Assembly (NCBI GenBank): GCA_003056245.1
Contig: MVDH01000001.1
Location: forward strand, 1,364,716-1,428,715
Reading direction: 5' to 3'
Origin: Cellvibrio sp. 79
GTDB taxonomy: Bacteria > Pseudomonadota > Gammaproteobacteria > Pseudomonadales > Cellvibrionaceae
DNA: 64,000 nucleotides
Part shown: positions 11,812 to 21,790 of the stretch, one piece after another
Layout: each line of letters opens with the position of its first letter
How positions within the stretch are numbered: position 1 is the stretch's first letter
Position numbers and translations under genes: made by a program
Notes under the pieces: model-generated
Told to the model about the DNA's origin: nothing
Database searches by the model: none
What the model saw: only the letters and a program-made list of their open reading frames with translations

Positions 11812-12303
11812 ATGGAAATTGCATTCTACATTGCCTCCGCAATCGCGATTTACGCAACCTTGCGTGTTGTTACCAACACCAATCCGGTGCATGCGTTGTT
11901 AAGTCTGATTGTGTCGCTACTGGCTGTTGCAGCCATATTTTTTATGCTCGGTGCGCCTTTTGCCGGTGCGCTAGAAATCATTGTTTATGCCGGTGCCATT
12001 ATGGTGCTGTTCGTGTTCGTGGTGATGATGCTCAACATCGGCCCTGCAATCGTTATGCAAGAGCGCGCCTGGTTAACACCCAAAACCTGGGTTGTGCCGG
12101 CGATTCTGGCGGGTGTGTTGCTGGCGGAAATGTTGTATCTGCTGCGCGACGGAACCTGGAGCCAGGCTGGCCATACGCTGGTAGATGCGAAGCAAGTCGG
12201 CATCTCGCTGTTTGGTCCGTACCTGTTGGTCGTTGAGCTGGCATCACTGCTGTTGCTTGCGGCTTTGGTCGCAGCGTACCACTTGGGCAAACGCGAAGAC
12301 TGA
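11812..12303 (+). CDS. nuoJ: NADH-quinone oxidoreductase subunit J
   Basis: Membrane-arm subunit with five predicted helices, including the conserved GALEIIVYAGAIMVLFVFVVMM-type third helix (about residues 57-78), which carries the pi-bulge segment important for coupling. The 163-residue length and the short charged tail (HLGKRED) are like pseudomonad NuoJ and shorter than E. coli. The gap to nuoK is 103 bp, the only sizeable one between the membrane-arm genes, and holds a small open frame described separately. Confidence 0.95.
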   Translation: MEIAFYIASAIAIYATLRVVTNTNPVHALLSLIVSLLAVAAIFFMLGAPFAGALEIIVYAGAIMVLFVFVVMMLNIGPAIVMQERAWLTPKTWVVPAILAGVLLAEMLYLLRDGTWSQAGHTLVDAKQVGISLFGPYLLVVELASLLLLAALVAAYHLGKRED

Positions 12304-12350
12304 TTGCAGTCGAAAACAATTTAAAAACTAAGCTGTCCGGCATCCCCGTA

Positions 12351-12410
12351 ATGGAACCGGATGAATGGCAAAGCGCATTGCGCGTAATCGAAAAAGGTGT
12401 GCGTAAATGA
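12351..12410 (+). CDS. Possible 19-codon ORF coupled to nuoK
   Basis: An ATG at 12351 opens a 19-residue frame ([19 protein letters not shown]) whose TGA overlaps the nuoK ATG by 4 bp. The same frame stays open upstream to about 12270, inside nuoJ. No good Shine-Dalgarno precedes the ATG. It may be a coupling leader for nuoK, a decayed gene remnant, or chance. I know of no named product. Confidence 0.25.
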   Translation: MEPDEWQSALRVIEKGVRK

Positions 12411-12715
12411 TAGCAATACCTATGGAGCAGGGCCTCGCAGTAGCGGGTGTGCTCTTTGTACTGGGGCTGGTTGGGGTGATGGTTCGCCGCAACATTCTAT
12501 TTTTGTTGATGTGCCTGGAAGTCATGATGAATGCAGCGGCGCTCGCATTCGTTGTTGCAGGTAGTCGCTGGGGTATGCCGGACGGACAAGTGATGTTCAT
12601 CCTGATCCTTACCCTGGCTGCAGCGGAAGCAAGTATCGGTTTGGCGATCGTATTGCAATTTTATCGTCGCCATCATTCCCTGGATATTGACGTTGCGAGT
12701 GAGATGCGCGGATGA
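12407..12715 (+). CDS. nuoK: NADH-quinone oxidoreductase subunit K
   Basis: MrpC-like membrane subunit of the proton-pumping arm, 102 residues with three helices. The conserved glutamates in [13 protein letters not shown] and [12 protein letters not shown] are present, and the C-terminal SEMRG matches E. coli. The start at 12407 gives the N-terminus [10 protein letters not shown], which aligns with MIPLQHGL. It overlaps the nuoL start by 4 bp (ATGA) at its 3' end. Confidence 0.96.
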   Translation: MIAIPMEQGLAVAGVLFVLGLVGVMVRRNILFLLMCLEVMMNAAALAFVVAGSRWGMPDGQVMFILILTLAAAEASIGLAIVLQFYRRHHSLDIDVASEMRG

Positions 12716-14577
12716 ATTTTCTCTACTTAACATTCCTGTTCCCCGCAATCGGCTTTTTATTATTAGCCACATTGCGTACCCGTCTCTCTGAAAATGCCGC
12801 CGCCGTTATTGGTGTTGGATCTTTGGGGCTCTCAGCACTCACGACGGTTTATGTCGGTATCGATTTTCTAAATAACGTAGAGCAGGGCGGCAAATACGTT
12901 CAAACCCTGTGGACCTGGATGCATGTTGGCGATTTCAATGCGAGCTTCGGTCTGCATCTGGATGGTTTGTCATTGACGATGCTCGGTGTAATCACCGGTG
13001 TTGGTTTCTTCATTCATTTGTTTGCTTCCTGGTACATGCGCGGTGAAGCAGGCTATGAACGTTTCTTCTCCTACATGAACCTGTTCGTTGCCAGCATGGT
13101 GTTGCTGGTGTTGGGCGATAACCTCGGTCTCTTGTACTTAGGTTGGGAAGGTGTAGGCCTGTGTAGCTATCTGTTGATCGGTTTCTACTATTCTGATCGC
13201 GCCAATGGCGAAGCGGCTATCAAAGCATTTACCGTTACCCGTGTGGGCGACGTGTTTATGGCGATCGGTATTTTCATTATTTTTCAACAACTCGGCACGT
13301 TGGATATCCAGCAAATCCTGGTTTTGGCTCCGCAAAAATGGAGTGAAGGTGATCCGATGGTGGTTGCTGCTTCCTTGATGTTGTTGGGTGGTGCGGTAGG
13401 TAAGTCTGCGCAATTGCCACTCCAAACCTGGTTGGCGGATGCGATGGCTGGCCCAACCCCGGTTTCTGCATTGATCCACGCCGCAACCATGGTAACCGCA
13501 GGTGTGTACTTGATTGCCCGTACCCACACCGTATTTGAATTGGCTCCGGATGTATTGTTGCTGGTAGGTGTGGTTGGTGCAGTTACTTTGTTGATCGCCG
13601 GTTTCTCCGCACTGGTACAAACCGATATCAAACGTGTACTCGCTTACTCAACCATGAGTCAGATCGGCTACATGTTTCTCGCCTTGGGTGTTGGTGCCTG
13701 GGATGCGGCGATATTCCACCTGATGACCCACGCATTTTTTAAAGCGCTGCTGTTCCTGTCGGCGGGTGCGGTAATTATTGCCTGTCATCACGAGCAAAAT
13801 ATTTTCAAGATGGGTGGCCTGTGGAAAAAGATTCCATTCGTTTATGCGTGTTTCCTTGTCGGTGGCGGTGCGCTTGCAGCATTCCCATTCCTGACCGTCG
13901 GCTTCTTCAGTAAGGACGCAATCCTGCTGCAAGCTTACGCCAGCGGTCACACCAATTTGTTCTGGGCTGGTTTAGTGGGGGCGTTCTTCACCTCTATCTA
14001 TACCTTCCGTTTGATTTTCATCGTATTCCACGGTGAAGAGAAAACCCATGCCCACTCAATTCATGGCTTCTCTTACTGGTTGCCATTGGGCGTGTTGCTG
14101 GTGCTCTCAACCTTCGTTGGTGCATTCATTCATCAACCGCTTGAAGGTGTATTGCCGGCATTCACTTCGCCAACACTGGAAGAGTCCAAGCATTTTGTTG
14201 AGATCCTCGCTATTGCTACCGGCCTGATTGGCTTGGCTTTCGCGTTCGTATTCTTCTGGGGCGAGCGCCGCATTGCCAAATCAATTTCCGAAAGTGGTTT
14301 GGGCCGTTTGTTGTCACCAATCCTGCGCGATGGTTGTGGTTTCGATTGGTTGTACAACTGGTTGTTTGTAAAACCCTATTTGTTTATCGCGGCGATCAAC
14401 CGTCACGATGCAATCGCCAAATTGTTTGATTTGATCCCGTCTCTGGCAAAACTGGGTAACAGCGCGATGAGCGTGACCGAAAATGGTCGCGTGCGCTGGT
14501 ACGCCACCAGTATTGCGTTGGGTGCGGTGTTGGTGCTGGGCGCAGTCCTGGTTTTACAAGTTACATTTACTCATTAA
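12712..14577 (+). CDS. nuoL: NADH-quinone oxidoreductase subunit L
   Basis: Largest antiporter-like subunit, distal in the membrane arm; it pumps protons and carries the long lateral helix at its C-terminus. It has 621 residues, with the quinone oxidoreductase N-terminal segment (about 65-125), the proton-antiporter core ([32 protein letters not shown]-type stretch around 225-260) and the characteristic extended C-terminal region. The key lysine and glutamate positions in that core appear conserved. Translationally coupled to nuoK. Confidence 0.97.
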   Translation: MNFLYLTFLFPAIGFLLLATLRTRLSENAAAVIGVGSLGLSALTTVYVGIDFLNNVEQGGKYVQTLWTWMHVGDFNASFGLHLDGLSLTMLGVITGVGFFIHLFASWYMRGEAGYERFFSYMNLFVASMVLLVLGDNLGLLYLGWEGVGLCSYLLIGFYYSDRANGEAAIKAFTVTRVGDVFMAIGIFIIFQQLGTLDIQQILVLAPQKWSEGDPMVVAASLMLLGGAVGKSAQLPLQTWLADAMAGPTPVSALIHAATMVTAGVYLIARTHTVFELAPDVLLLVGVVGAVTLLIAGFSALVQTDIKRVLAYSTMSQIGYMFLALGVGAWDAAIFHLMTHAFFKALLFLSAGAVIIACHHEQNIFKMGGLWKKIPFVYACFLVGGGALAAFPFLTVGFFSKDAILLQAYASGHTNLFWAGLVGAFFTSIYTFRLIFIVFHGEEKTHAHSIHGFSYWLPLGVLLVLSTFVGAFIHQPLEGVLPAFTSPTLEESKHFVEILAIATGLIGLAFAFVFFWGERRIAKSISESGLGRLLSPILRDGCGFDWLYNWLFVKPYLFIAAINRHDAIAKLFDLIPSLAKLGNSAMSVTENGRVRWYATSIALGAVLVLGAVLVLQVTFTH

Positions 14578-14594
14578 GAAGGATAGGCCAGACC

Positions 14595-16154
14595 ATGACT
14601 CTTTCGGCACTGATCCTGATCCCGTTTATTGGCGGCCTTTTGTGCTGGCTAAGCGAGCGATTGGGCGCAGGCGTCCCGCGGTGGATTGCCCTTATTACTA
14701 TGTCTCTTGTTCTCGCCATCGGTGTAAACCTATGGCTTACCGGTGATTATTCCAGCGTTGCCGGTACCGGCGGCCTTAACTGGCAAGTTGAAGAACAATA
14801 TTCCTGGATTCCTTTGCTCGGTGTGAATATTCATTTCGGCATCGATGGCCTGTCACTGGTAATGGTGTTGCTCACCGGTTTGCTGGGTGTTGTTGCGGTT
14901 GGTTGTTCCTGGAAAGAAATCAACAAAAACGTTGGCGCTTTCCACATGAACCTGTTGTGGAGCCTCGCCGGTGTCCTGGGTGTGTTCCTTGCGCTCGATA
15001 TGATGTTGTTTTTCTTCTTCTGGGAAATGATGCTGATTCCGGTTTATTTCCTGATTGCGCTGTGGGGTAGTTCAGCCCATAACGGCGCAGTGCGTGTGAA
15101 AGCGGCCACGAAGTTCTTTATCTACACCCAGGTGGGTGGTCTGATAATGCTGGTTGGCATCCTCGCGCTGGTAGTTGTTAATTTCAAAGCGACCGGGCAA
15201 ATCAGTTTCGCTTACGAAACCCTGTTGAATACCCATACGCTGATGAGCAAAGAATTGCAGTTCATTTTGATGCTGTGTTTCTTTATCGGTTTTGCGGTTA
15301 AGTTGCCTATCGTTCCTGTGCATTCATGGTTGCCGGATGCTCACGCTGAAGCACCAACAGCGGGTAGTGTGGACCTCGCCGGTATCCTGTTGAAAACCGC
15401 TGGTTACGGTATGTTGCGTTTCACCCTGCCGTTCTTCCCGGATGCATCACAAGAATTTGCTAACACAGCGATGCTGCTCGGTGTATTCGGTATTTTCTAC
15501 GGTGCGTTCCTGGCATTCGTGCAAACCGATATCAAACGCCTGATTGCCTACACCAGTATTTCCCATATGGGCTTTGTGCTGATCGGAATTTACTCCGGTA
15601 ACTTATTAACCCTGCAAGGTCTGGCAATTCAAATGTTGGCCCACGGTTTGTGTGCCGGTGGTTTGTTTATCCTTGCCGGTCAGTTGTACGAGCGTCTCGG
15701 TACTCGCGATATGCGTGAGATGGGTGGCCTTTGGGCACGTTTCACTTACTTGCCGCCGTTGCTGATGTTCTTCGCTGCTGCGCTGCTGGGTATTCCCGGT
15801 ACTGCGAACTTTATCGGCGAGTTCCTGATTTTGTTGGGCGCGTTCAAAGTGGTTCCGGTGATCACAATTATCGCTACAGCAAGTCTGGTATTGGCGGGTG
15901 TTTACTCGCTGATCCTGATTCATCGCACTTTGTTTGGTCAGCCAACGTCAGAACAAAAACTTGCAGATCTTTCTGCACGAGAGATCAGCCTTGTAGTGTC
16001 TCTTGCGGTGATTCTGTTGGTAATTGGTTTCTATCCTCAGCCACTGCTGAATGTGTCTGTCGATGCAATGACCTTTATCCAACAAACCTATGCACCGGCA
16101 GATGTGTCTGTTCCTCTGCCAATTGGGGGCGCTGCGTCCCCAGTCGCTCCATGA
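14595..16154 (+). CDS. nuoM: NADH-quinone oxidoreductase subunit M
   Basis: Second antiporter-like, proton-pumping membrane subunit. The 519-residue product has the FFWEMMLIPVYFLI glutamate-bearing helix (around residue 144) and the KLPIVPVHSWLPDAHAEAPT-type core near 236-255. The length is close to E. coli NuoM (509). AAGGA precedes the ATG. nuoN follows after 7 bp. Confidence 0.97.
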   Translation: MTLSALILIPFIGGLLCWLSERLGAGVPRWIALITMSLVLAIGVNLWLTGDYSSVAGTGGLNWQVEEQYSWIPLLGVNIHFGIDGLSLVMVLLTGLLGVVAVGCSWKEINKNVGAFHMNLLWSLAGVLGVFLALDMMLFFFFWEMMLIPVYFLIALWGSSAHNGAVRVKAATKFFIYTQVGGLIMLVGILALVVVNFKATGQISFAYETLLNTHTLMSKELQFILMLCFFIGFAVKLPIVPVHSWLPDAHAEAPTAGSVDLAGILLKTAGYGMLRFTLPFFPDASQEFANTAMLLGVFGIFYGAFLAFVQTDIKRLIAYTSISHMGFVLIGIYSGNLLTLQGLAIQMLAHGLCAGGLFILAGQLYERLGTRDMREMGGLWARFTYLPPLLMFFAAALLGIPGTANFIGEFLILLGAFKVVPVITIIATASLVLAGVYSLILIHRTLFGQPTSEQKLADLSAREISLVVSLAVILLVIGFYPQPLLNVSVDAMTFIQQTYAPADVSVPLPIGGAASPVAP

Positions 16155-16161
16155 GGTCACT

Positions 16162-17601
16162 ATGAATTTATCATTCGAAACTTTTTTACCTTTTGCGCCG
16201 GTTATCTTACTGAGCCTCACTGCGGTATTGGTGATGCTGGCGGTATCTATCAAGCGTAACCATTGCGTTAGCTACTGGATCACTATTGCGGGTCAAGTGG
16301 CGGCATTGATTTCTATTTTTTCATTGGATGGTTTTGCTGCGGATCGCGTTGCAACACCGGTTACCGATTTAATCCTGATTGATGGCCATGCTTACTTCTA
16401 CAGTGCATTGGTGATATTCGCCTCGTTGGTTTGCACCGTGTTTTTGCGCAACTTCATCGAGAGCTACGGCAACAACAAAGAAGAAGTGTATATGTTGTTG
16501 TTGATTGCAGCCGTCGGCGGTGTGGTATTGGTTTCCAGCAGCCATATGGCCGGTTTCTTTATCGGTCTGGAATTATTGTCTGTGCCTGTGTACGGTTTGG
16601 TTGCTTACACCCACGAGCGCAGCCGTTCACTGGAAGCGGGGGTTAAGTACCTGATCCTGTCTGCTGCTGCTTCAGCATTCCTGCTGTTTGGTATGGCTCT
16701 GGTGTATGCACAAACCGGCACTATGTTATTCGCTGACCTTGCGGACAAACTTGCCGAGCACGGTGGTTATTTAGCGGGCTTTGGTATTGCGATGATTGTT
16801 ATCGCCATGTGCTTCAAGTTGTCGCTGGCGCCATTCCACTTGTGGACTCCCGATGTGTATCAAGGTGCACCAGCTCCGGTTGGCGCTTTGCTGGCGACAG
16901 CGAGCAAACTGGCGATTATCGCCATCCTGATTCGTTTCATGGGTCATATAACAAGCGATCTGACAGCGGTACTGCAACCGGTGTTGGCGGTAATTGCGAT
17001 TGTGTCCATCGCAGTAGGTAACTTCCTCGCGCTGACCCAAACCAACCTGAAACGTATGCTGGCTTACTCATCCATCGCGCACATGGGTTATTTACTGATT
17101 GCGTTGATTGCCGGTAATTCAGTGGATGTTGTCAGTGCGAACGTTTACCTGTTGACCTACGTTGTAACCAGCCTTGCAGCCTTCGGTGCGATTAGCGCGC
17201 TGTCACACGGTGGCAATGCACTGGATGCAGAAGAAGTTAATCACTATCGTGGTTTGTTCTATCGCAGCCCGGCACTCGCCGTTGCATTGACCCTGGTGAT
17301 GTTGTCATTGGCCGGCATTCCGCTGACTGCCGGCTTTATCGGTAAGTTCTATATCTTTATGACTGGCGTAACTACAAGTAGCTGGATTTTGTTGGCTGCG
17401 TTGATCATCGGTAGTGGTTTGGGACTTTATTATTATCTGCGTGTGATGGTTGCCTTGTACGATCGCACTGGAAATTCCCAAGCTGATAATGTTCCCGCAG
17501 CTCGTGCGAGTGTCGTTATCGTAATGTTGTTGGTGGCTCTGGTGTTGTGGTTAGGTGTGTATCCTCAACCCGCACTGGAATTTATCAATACCCTGCATTA
17601 A
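16162..17601 (+). CDS. nuoN: NADH-quinone oxidoreductase subunit N
   Basis: Third antiporter-like membrane subunit and last gene of the operon. The 479-residue product (E. coli 485) has the GLELLSVPVYGLVA helix and the KLSLAPFHLWTPDVYQGAP core. I chose ATG 16162 because GAGG lies 5 nt upstream; an in-frame ATG at 16090 falls inside nuoM and would add 24 residues with no family counterpart. The operon ends just downstream at a strong hairpin. Confidence 0.97.
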   Translation: MNLSFETFLPFAPVILLSLTAVLVMLAVSIKRNHCVSYWITIAGQVAALISIFSLDGFAADRVATPVTDLILIDGHAYFYSALVIFASLVCTVFLRNFIESYGNNKEEVYMLLLIAAVGGVVLVSSSHMAGFFIGLELLSVPVYGLVAYTHERSRSLEAGVKYLILSAAASAFLLFGMALVYAQTGTMLFADLADKLAEHGGYLAGFGIAMIVIAMCFKLSLAPFHLWTPDVYQGAPAPVGALLATASKLAIIAILIRFMGHITSDLTAVLQPVLAVIAIVSIAVGNFLALTQTNLKRMLAYSSIAHMGYLLIALIAGNSVDVVSANVYLLTYVVTSLAAFGAISALSHGGNALDAEEVNHYRGLFYRSPALAVALTLVMLSLAGIPLTAGFIGKFYIFMTGVTTSSWILLAALIIGSGLGLYYYLRVMVALYDRTGNSQADNVPAARASVVIVMLLVALVLWLGVYPQPALEFINTLH

Positions 17602-17609
17602 TTGCGCTA

Positions 17610-17640
17610 AACAGGCTCCTAACGGAGCCTGTTTTGTTTT
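17610..17640 (+). terminator. Intrinsic terminator of the nuo operon
   Basis: A perfect 10-bp stem (AACAGGCTCC / GGAGCCTGTT) with a TAAC loop starts 8 bp after the nuoN stop and is followed by TTGTTTT. It is canonical for Rho-independent termination. Confidence 0.92.
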
Positions 17641-17753
17641 AGCTGCCTGATTTTCTGCCGTCTATAATTTGTATTCTATTTAGATTCAAATCTTTCATTA
17701 TTGCTGGTTTTCGGTTGTTGCCAGCTCCGGATCATTCGTTGAATTTAATCCAG

Positions 17754-17810
17754 AAATTTACTGCGTCTTTTATAAATTTACTGCGCCTTTTTTAAATTTA
17801 CTACGTAAAG
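17754..17810. repeat. 20-bp tandem repeat in the sthA upstream region
   Basis: Copies begin at 17754, 17774 and 17794, exactly 20 bp apart. Each starts AAATTTACTGCG or AAATTTACTACG. The first two are full 20-mers and the third diverges after 12 bases. The block ends 57 bp before the sthA start, so it covers the likely promoter. Two turns of helix between copies would place any bound proteins on the same face. Confidence 0.85.
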
Positions 17811-17867
17811 GGAATGCTTGTTGCTAAACTAAACAGGCGCCAACATTGATAAGTAAGGGGAAATAAA

Positions 17868-19283
17868 TTGACTGGTCGTAAAAAATCGGCAGATCACAGC
17901 TACGATCTTTTGGTAATCGGTTCAGGGCCTTCCGGCGAGAGTGCCGCTATCTCTGCGTCAAAAGTCGGTAAACGTGTGGCGGTGATAGAGAACAGGGCAC
18001 TGGTGGGTGGTAGTTGTGCACACAAAGGTACAATTCCTTCCAAATCCCTGCGTCATGTAGTCAAACAAATTATTCAATTCAAAAGCAATAGCCTATTTCG
18101 CGAAATCGGCGATAGCCGCCGCCTTACATTCCCTCGCGTGTTGCAATCCGCCGCGAAAGTTATTCCCAAACAAGTTGAGATGCACACTAATTTTTATGTG
18201 CGCAATCGTGTGAACGTGCACATTGGCCAAGCTTCATTTATCGATGCGAATACCGTCAGCCTTTCGCTGTTGGATGGTGGTGTTGAAAGTATCCACGCTG
18301 AAAAAATTGTCATTGCGACCGGCTCCAGTCCTTATCGCCCGGCGGATGTAGATTTCAATCACCCACGTATTTATGACAGTGACACTATTCTGGAAATGGA
18401 ACATACACCGCGTCATATTATTGTTTATGGTGCGGGTGTCATTGGTTGCGAATACGCGTCGATCTTTTCCGGTCTGGGCATGCGCGTTGATTTAATTAAT
18501 AACCGCGATCGCCTGTTGTCATTTCTGGATGATGAAATTTCCGATGCATTGAGTTATCACCTGCGTGACAGCGGCGTTACTGTTCGTCACGGTGAAGAAT
18601 TTGAAGCGATTGAAGCGAGTGATTGTAGCGTTACGTTGTTTTTAAAATCCGGAAAACGGTTAAGAGCAGATGCAATTCTATGGTGCAACGGCCGCAGTGG
18701 TAATACTGATAGTTTGAATTTGAGTGCAGCGGGCTTGCAGGCCGATCATCGCGGTAATTTAAAAGTCGACGATTGTTATCGCACTCAGGTAGAAAATATC
18801 TATGCGGTCGGCGATGTGATTGGCTGGCCCAGTTTGGCGAGTGCGTCTTACGGTCAGGGGCGTGCGGTAACTGGCGGTATTTTTGGCGATCAATGCCAGT
18901 TAGTACATGATGTTCCCACTGGAATTTACACGCTACCTGAAATCAGTTCAGTGGGCAAAACCGAAACAGAATTAACCCAGGCAAAAGTGCCTTATGAAGT
19001 GGGTCGTGCATTGTTTAAGAATACGGCGCGCGGTCAAATCAGCAGCGAAGATGTCGGCATGTTAAAAATTCTTTTCCATGTCGATACCCTGGAAATTCTC
19101 GGTGTTCATTGTTTCGGTGCTGAAGCAGCAGAAATTGTTCATATCGGTCAGGCAATTATGAAGCAGTCGGGCGAGGGCAATACAATCCATTATTTCCTCA
19201 ACAATATTTTCAATTATCCGACCATGGCAGAAGCGTATCGCATCGCAGCGCTAGATGGCGTAAACCGCATCAGCCGCCGTTAA
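17868..19283 (+). CDS. sthA: Soluble pyridine nucleotide transhydrogenase
   Basis: Cytosolic FAD enzyme that re-oxidises NADPH with NAD+ and so balances the two cofactor pools. The 471-residue product belongs to the dihydrolipoamide-dehydrogenase fold: FAD motif [10 protein letters not shown] (18-27), [13 protein letters not shown] (47-59), NAD(P)-binding [13 protein letters not shown], and a C-terminal dimer domain. The redox-disulfide position keeps only one cysteine (C50), as is typical for SthA and unlike the oxidoreductases with CxxxxC. The start is TTG with GGGG 7 nt upstream; no in-frame ATG fits the family N-terminus. Preceded by a tandem repeat and followed by its own terminator. Confidence 0.95.
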   Translation: MTGRKKSADHSYDLLVIGSGPSGESAAISASKVGKRVAVIENRALVGGSCAHKGTIPSKSLRHVVKQIIQFKSNSLFREIGDSRRLTFPRVLQSAAKVIPKQVEMHTNFYVRNRVNVHIGQASFIDANTVSLSLLDGGVESIHAEKIVIATGSSPYRPADVDFNHPRIYDSDTILEMEHTPRHIIVYGAGVIGCEYASIFSGLGMRVDLINNRDRLLSFLDDEISDALSYHLRDSGVTVRHGEEFEAIEASDCSVTLFLKSGKRLRADAILWCNGRSGNTDSLNLSAAGLQADHRGNLKVDDCYRTQVENIYAVGDVIGWPSLASASYGQGRAVTGGIFGDQCQLVHDVPTGIYTLPEISSVGKTETELTQAKVPYEVGRALFKNTARGQISSEDVGMLKILFHVDTLEILGVHCFGAEAAEIVHIGQAIMKQSGEGNTIHYFLNNIFNYPTMAEAYRIAALDGVNRISRR

Positions 19284-19301
19284 CCTAAAACATCTTCGTA
19301 G

Positions 19302-19329
19302 GGGCGCGATTTATCGCGCCCTTTTTTTT
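19302..19329 (+). terminator. Intrinsic terminator after sthA
   Basis: An 8-bp GC-rich stem (GGGCGCGA / TCGCGCCC) with a 4-nt loop runs into nine T residues, 19 bp after the sthA stop. Confidence 0.93.
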
Positions 19330-19359
19330 GCATTTAGATTTCTGTTCCCGATGTTTTTT

Positions 19360-19734
19360 TTACTGCGCAAGATTTTCACTGCTATTTTCTATTGATGGTG
19401 CTTCCGCTGGTTGTGGTTCTACAGATTCCGCTTTCGGATGAAAATTCCTCACACAATGAATAACGGTATTACTATCAAAATAAACCGTAAACTCCTGATA
19501 CTTCCATCGTGAGATCGGTGGTTGTCCTTTTGCCGGAACTTCTTCCAACGGTTCACCAAATAAACTTTTAACCCGCTCTTTACTCATGCCTTTTGCTGGC
19601 ATATCTACAGCAGGTTGGGTTTTGGCTTGCTCGCCAACAGGTATGCGAATTTCTTCGGCAATCGAGTTATCAACTGGAATTATTGCTGCTGAAAGTAACA
19701 GTAGGGAACCGCTGAGAAATTTGAGTCGAAACAT
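19360..19734 (-). CDS. Small exported protein with BamE/SmpA-like core
   Basis: A 124-residue protein with a cleavable signal peptide (hydrophobic 8-20, probable cleavage after SIA near residue 26). A short core (about 47-92) contains MSKERVKSLFGEP and ISRWKYQEFTVYF. That pattern of a helix, a glycine-containing turn and a WxYxxFxVYF strand resembles the BamE/SmpA fold, known for outer-membrane-associated small proteins. No lipobox cysteine is visible at the cleavage site, so it is probably soluble in the periplasm. The tail is Pro/Glu-rich. The function is unknown; the neighbouring PilZ and lol genes suggest an envelope role but do not prove it. Confidence 0.8.
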   Translation of the reverse strand: MFRLKFLSGSLLLLSAAIIPVDNSIAEEIRIPVGEQAKTQPAVDMPAKGMSKERVKSLFGEPLEEVPAKGQPPISRWKYQEFTVYFDSNTVIHCVRNFHPKAESVEPQPAEAPSIENSSENLAQ

Positions 19735-19793
19735 AATTGCCCCGGAGAATTACCGCCCCGAGCGTCATGGTTGCATGGGGCTTTTATCGATTG

Positions 19794-20366
19794 TTATTGC
19801 AGGTACTGCTGGCTCTTCCTGCGTTCAGCCATCTGCGCACGCATGATTTGCTGGCCAATTAATTGTTGTTGGCCGTCGCTGACACGATGGAATTTTGCCG
19901 CAATCTGGAATTCGCCGGTGTTACTCGGTTCACAGCGAATAATTTTAGCAAACAGTACCAGGCCGGCATTGCTGGGTAAAAAAATCAATCGTAAGGCGAT
20001 ATGGCTATTGGCTTCGACTGCGCGGGAACTACCAAATGCAATCCCGCCTTCGCTCAGGTTAACTTGCTTAATGGTTTTGGAGGGAGGAAGAGGCCTCGAA
20101 TCCGTCATTAGTTGCTGACTGATAATGTCAATCTTACGATTCAGGTTATGCAGATATTCCCCTAAAGCGCGGCTGGTTTCCTTGATTTGATGAAACAGGT
20201 GGGCGTTGTCATTATCGATTTTGCGCAATTCGGCAAACAGCTTGAGAGATGCGGTATTGGGAAACTGTAATTCCGCAGCGGCGGTGTTCGCCGTTATTTC
20301 ATCGACTTCTTTAAACTCAATGGCGATACTTTCATCAATACGAAAGTAACTACGGCGTTCACTCAT
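19794..20366 (-). CDS. PilZ-domain protein (c-di-GMP receptor type)
   Basis: A 190-residue cytoplasmic protein. RRSYFRID lies near the N-terminus and NLSEGGIAF about residue 105, with roughly 90 residues of helical sequence between them. These match the RxxxR and (D/N)xSxxG halves of a PilZ c-di-GMP site. A similar PilZ protein lies next to the lol genes in Pseudomonas aeruginosa. I start at ATG 20366 (MSERRSYF) because the longer frame to 20441 adds an N-terminus without family support. Divergent from lolC. Direct c-di-GMP binding is an inference from the motifs. Confidence 0.85.
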   Translation of the reverse strand: MSERRSYFRIDESIAIEFKEVDEITANTAAAELQFPNTASLKLFAELRKIDNDNAHLFHQIKETSRALGEYLHNLNRKIDIISQQLMTDSRPLPPSKTIKQVNLSEGGIAFGSSRAVEANSHIALRLIFLPSNAGLVLFAKIIRCEPSNTGEFQIAAKFHRVSDGQQQLIGQQIMRAQMAERRKSQQYLQ

Positions 20367-20525
20367 GACCTGGATCTTCCAAAAACTGTGATGCAGTAAA
20401 CATAGCACAAGCTGCGCTTGTTGTTCAGGATTTACCGGCATCTGCTTTTTAACAGCGATCAGATTTTATTGCGCGACACTCTGGTTTTACTTGAGCAAAC
20501 AGGGCCAATTGGGTTTAATGCGTCC

Positions 20526-21764
20526 ATGCTGAAAAATATCCCTCTTTACATAGGCTTGCGCTACACCCGCGCCAAGCGCCGCAACCAGTTTATTTCCTTT
20601 ATCAGTGCTTTTTCCCTGATTGGCATGGCTTTGGGTGTGATGGCCCTGATCATTGTACTTTCGGTGATGAATGGTTTTGATCGGGAAATGAAAGAGCGCA
20701 TCCTCAATGTGATTCCCCATGGTTTTATTGATCAACAGCCTATGGTCGATGATTGGCAAGCGTTAGCTGCAAAAGTTGATATCCAGCCGGGTGTTGTCGC
20801 CTCGGCTCCGTATATACAGAGCTCTGCAATGGTTACCTATGATGGCGGTGTTGAAGCCATTGAGTTACATGGCATAGATCCAACTGTTGAAGCGAAAGTA
20901 TCGGTAGTTGACCAACACATGATCGTAGGTGATATGGCCCAACTGCAACCCGGTGAATACGGAATTGTGATGGGGCGAATTCTTGCCAGTCGGTTAATGC
21001 TCGCGCCGGGCGATAAAATTCGTGTGACCTCGCCGGAAATTAATATCACCCCGATGGGTGTATTTACTCGTTCACGCAACTTTGTTCTGGTTGGTGTGTT
21101 CGAAGTGGGCGCGCAGGTGGATAGTACACTGGCATTAATTCATTTAACCGATGCGCAAAAGTTTTTGCGGCAAACCGGCGTGCAAGGTCTGCATGTTAAA
21201 ACCGACGATTTATATTCTGCCGGTCCAATTATGAATCAGGTTCGCGCAAACCTGGGCGATGAATTTCGTGTGCGCGATTGGAGCCAAACCCAAGGCAGTT
21301 TATTCCAGGCAGTCAAAATGGAAAAAATCGTTGTCGGCTCTTTGTTGATGATTATTATCGCTGTTGCTGCATTTAATATTGTTTCCAGCCTGGTGTTGAT
21401 GGTTGCGGATAAACGCTCCGATATTGCTGTGTTGAGAACCCTTGGGTTAAGCGCGCGGCAAGTAATGGCGATATTTATTGTGCAGGGTAGTGCAGTGGGA
21501 TTTATCGGTACTTTTATTGGCGCAATTCTTGGGTGCATCGTTGCATTCACCTTAACCTCCATCATGACTGCACTGGAATCGTTACTGGGTTTACAGGTAT
21601 TTGATCCCGATGTGTATTTTATTGCCCAATTGCCATCAGTATTGTTATGGCAGGATGTTGCTGTGATTTGCGGCATTGCCCTTGGCCTAAGTTTTCTCGC
21701 CACACTTTATCCTGCATATCGCGCCGCACAAATCGAGCCGGCAGAAGCATTGCGCTATGAATAA
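20526..21764 (+). CDS. lolC: Lipoprotein-releasing ABC transporter permease LolC
   Basis: Inner-membrane subunit of the LolCDE complex, which releases outer-membrane lipoproteins to the chaperone LolA. The 412-residue product has one N-terminal helix (about 24-46), a large periplasmic domain, and three C-terminal helices (FtsX-like permease). The motif [13 protein letters not shown] follows the first helix. I start at ATG 20526 ([19 protein letters not shown]); a longer frame from 20418 lacks support. There is no clear Shine-Dalgarno. lolC and lolE are both present, as in E. coli; which copy binds LolA cannot be decided by eye. Confidence 0.92.
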   Translation: MLKNIPLYIGLRYTRAKRRNQFISFISAFSLIGMALGVMALIIVLSVMNGFDREMKERILNVIPHGFIDQQPMVDDWQALAAKVDIQPGVVASAPYIQSSAMVTYDGGVEAIELHGIDPTVEAKVSVVDQHMIVGDMAQLQPGEYGIVMGRILASRLMLAPGDKIRVTSPEINITPMGVFTRSRNFVLVGVFEVGAQVDSTLALIHLTDAQKFLRQTGVQGLHVKTDDLYSAGPIMNQVRANLGDEFRVRDWSQTQGSLFQAVKMEKIVVGSLLMIIIAVAAFNIVSSLVLMVADKRSDIAVLRTLGLSARQVMAIFIVQGSAVGFIGTFIGAILGCIVAFTLTSIMTALESLLGLQVFDPDVYFIAQLPSVLLWQDVAVICGIALGLSFLATLYPAYRAAQIEPAEALRYE

Positions 21765-21790
21765 ATTATTTTTTGTTGATGGTTACTGTT

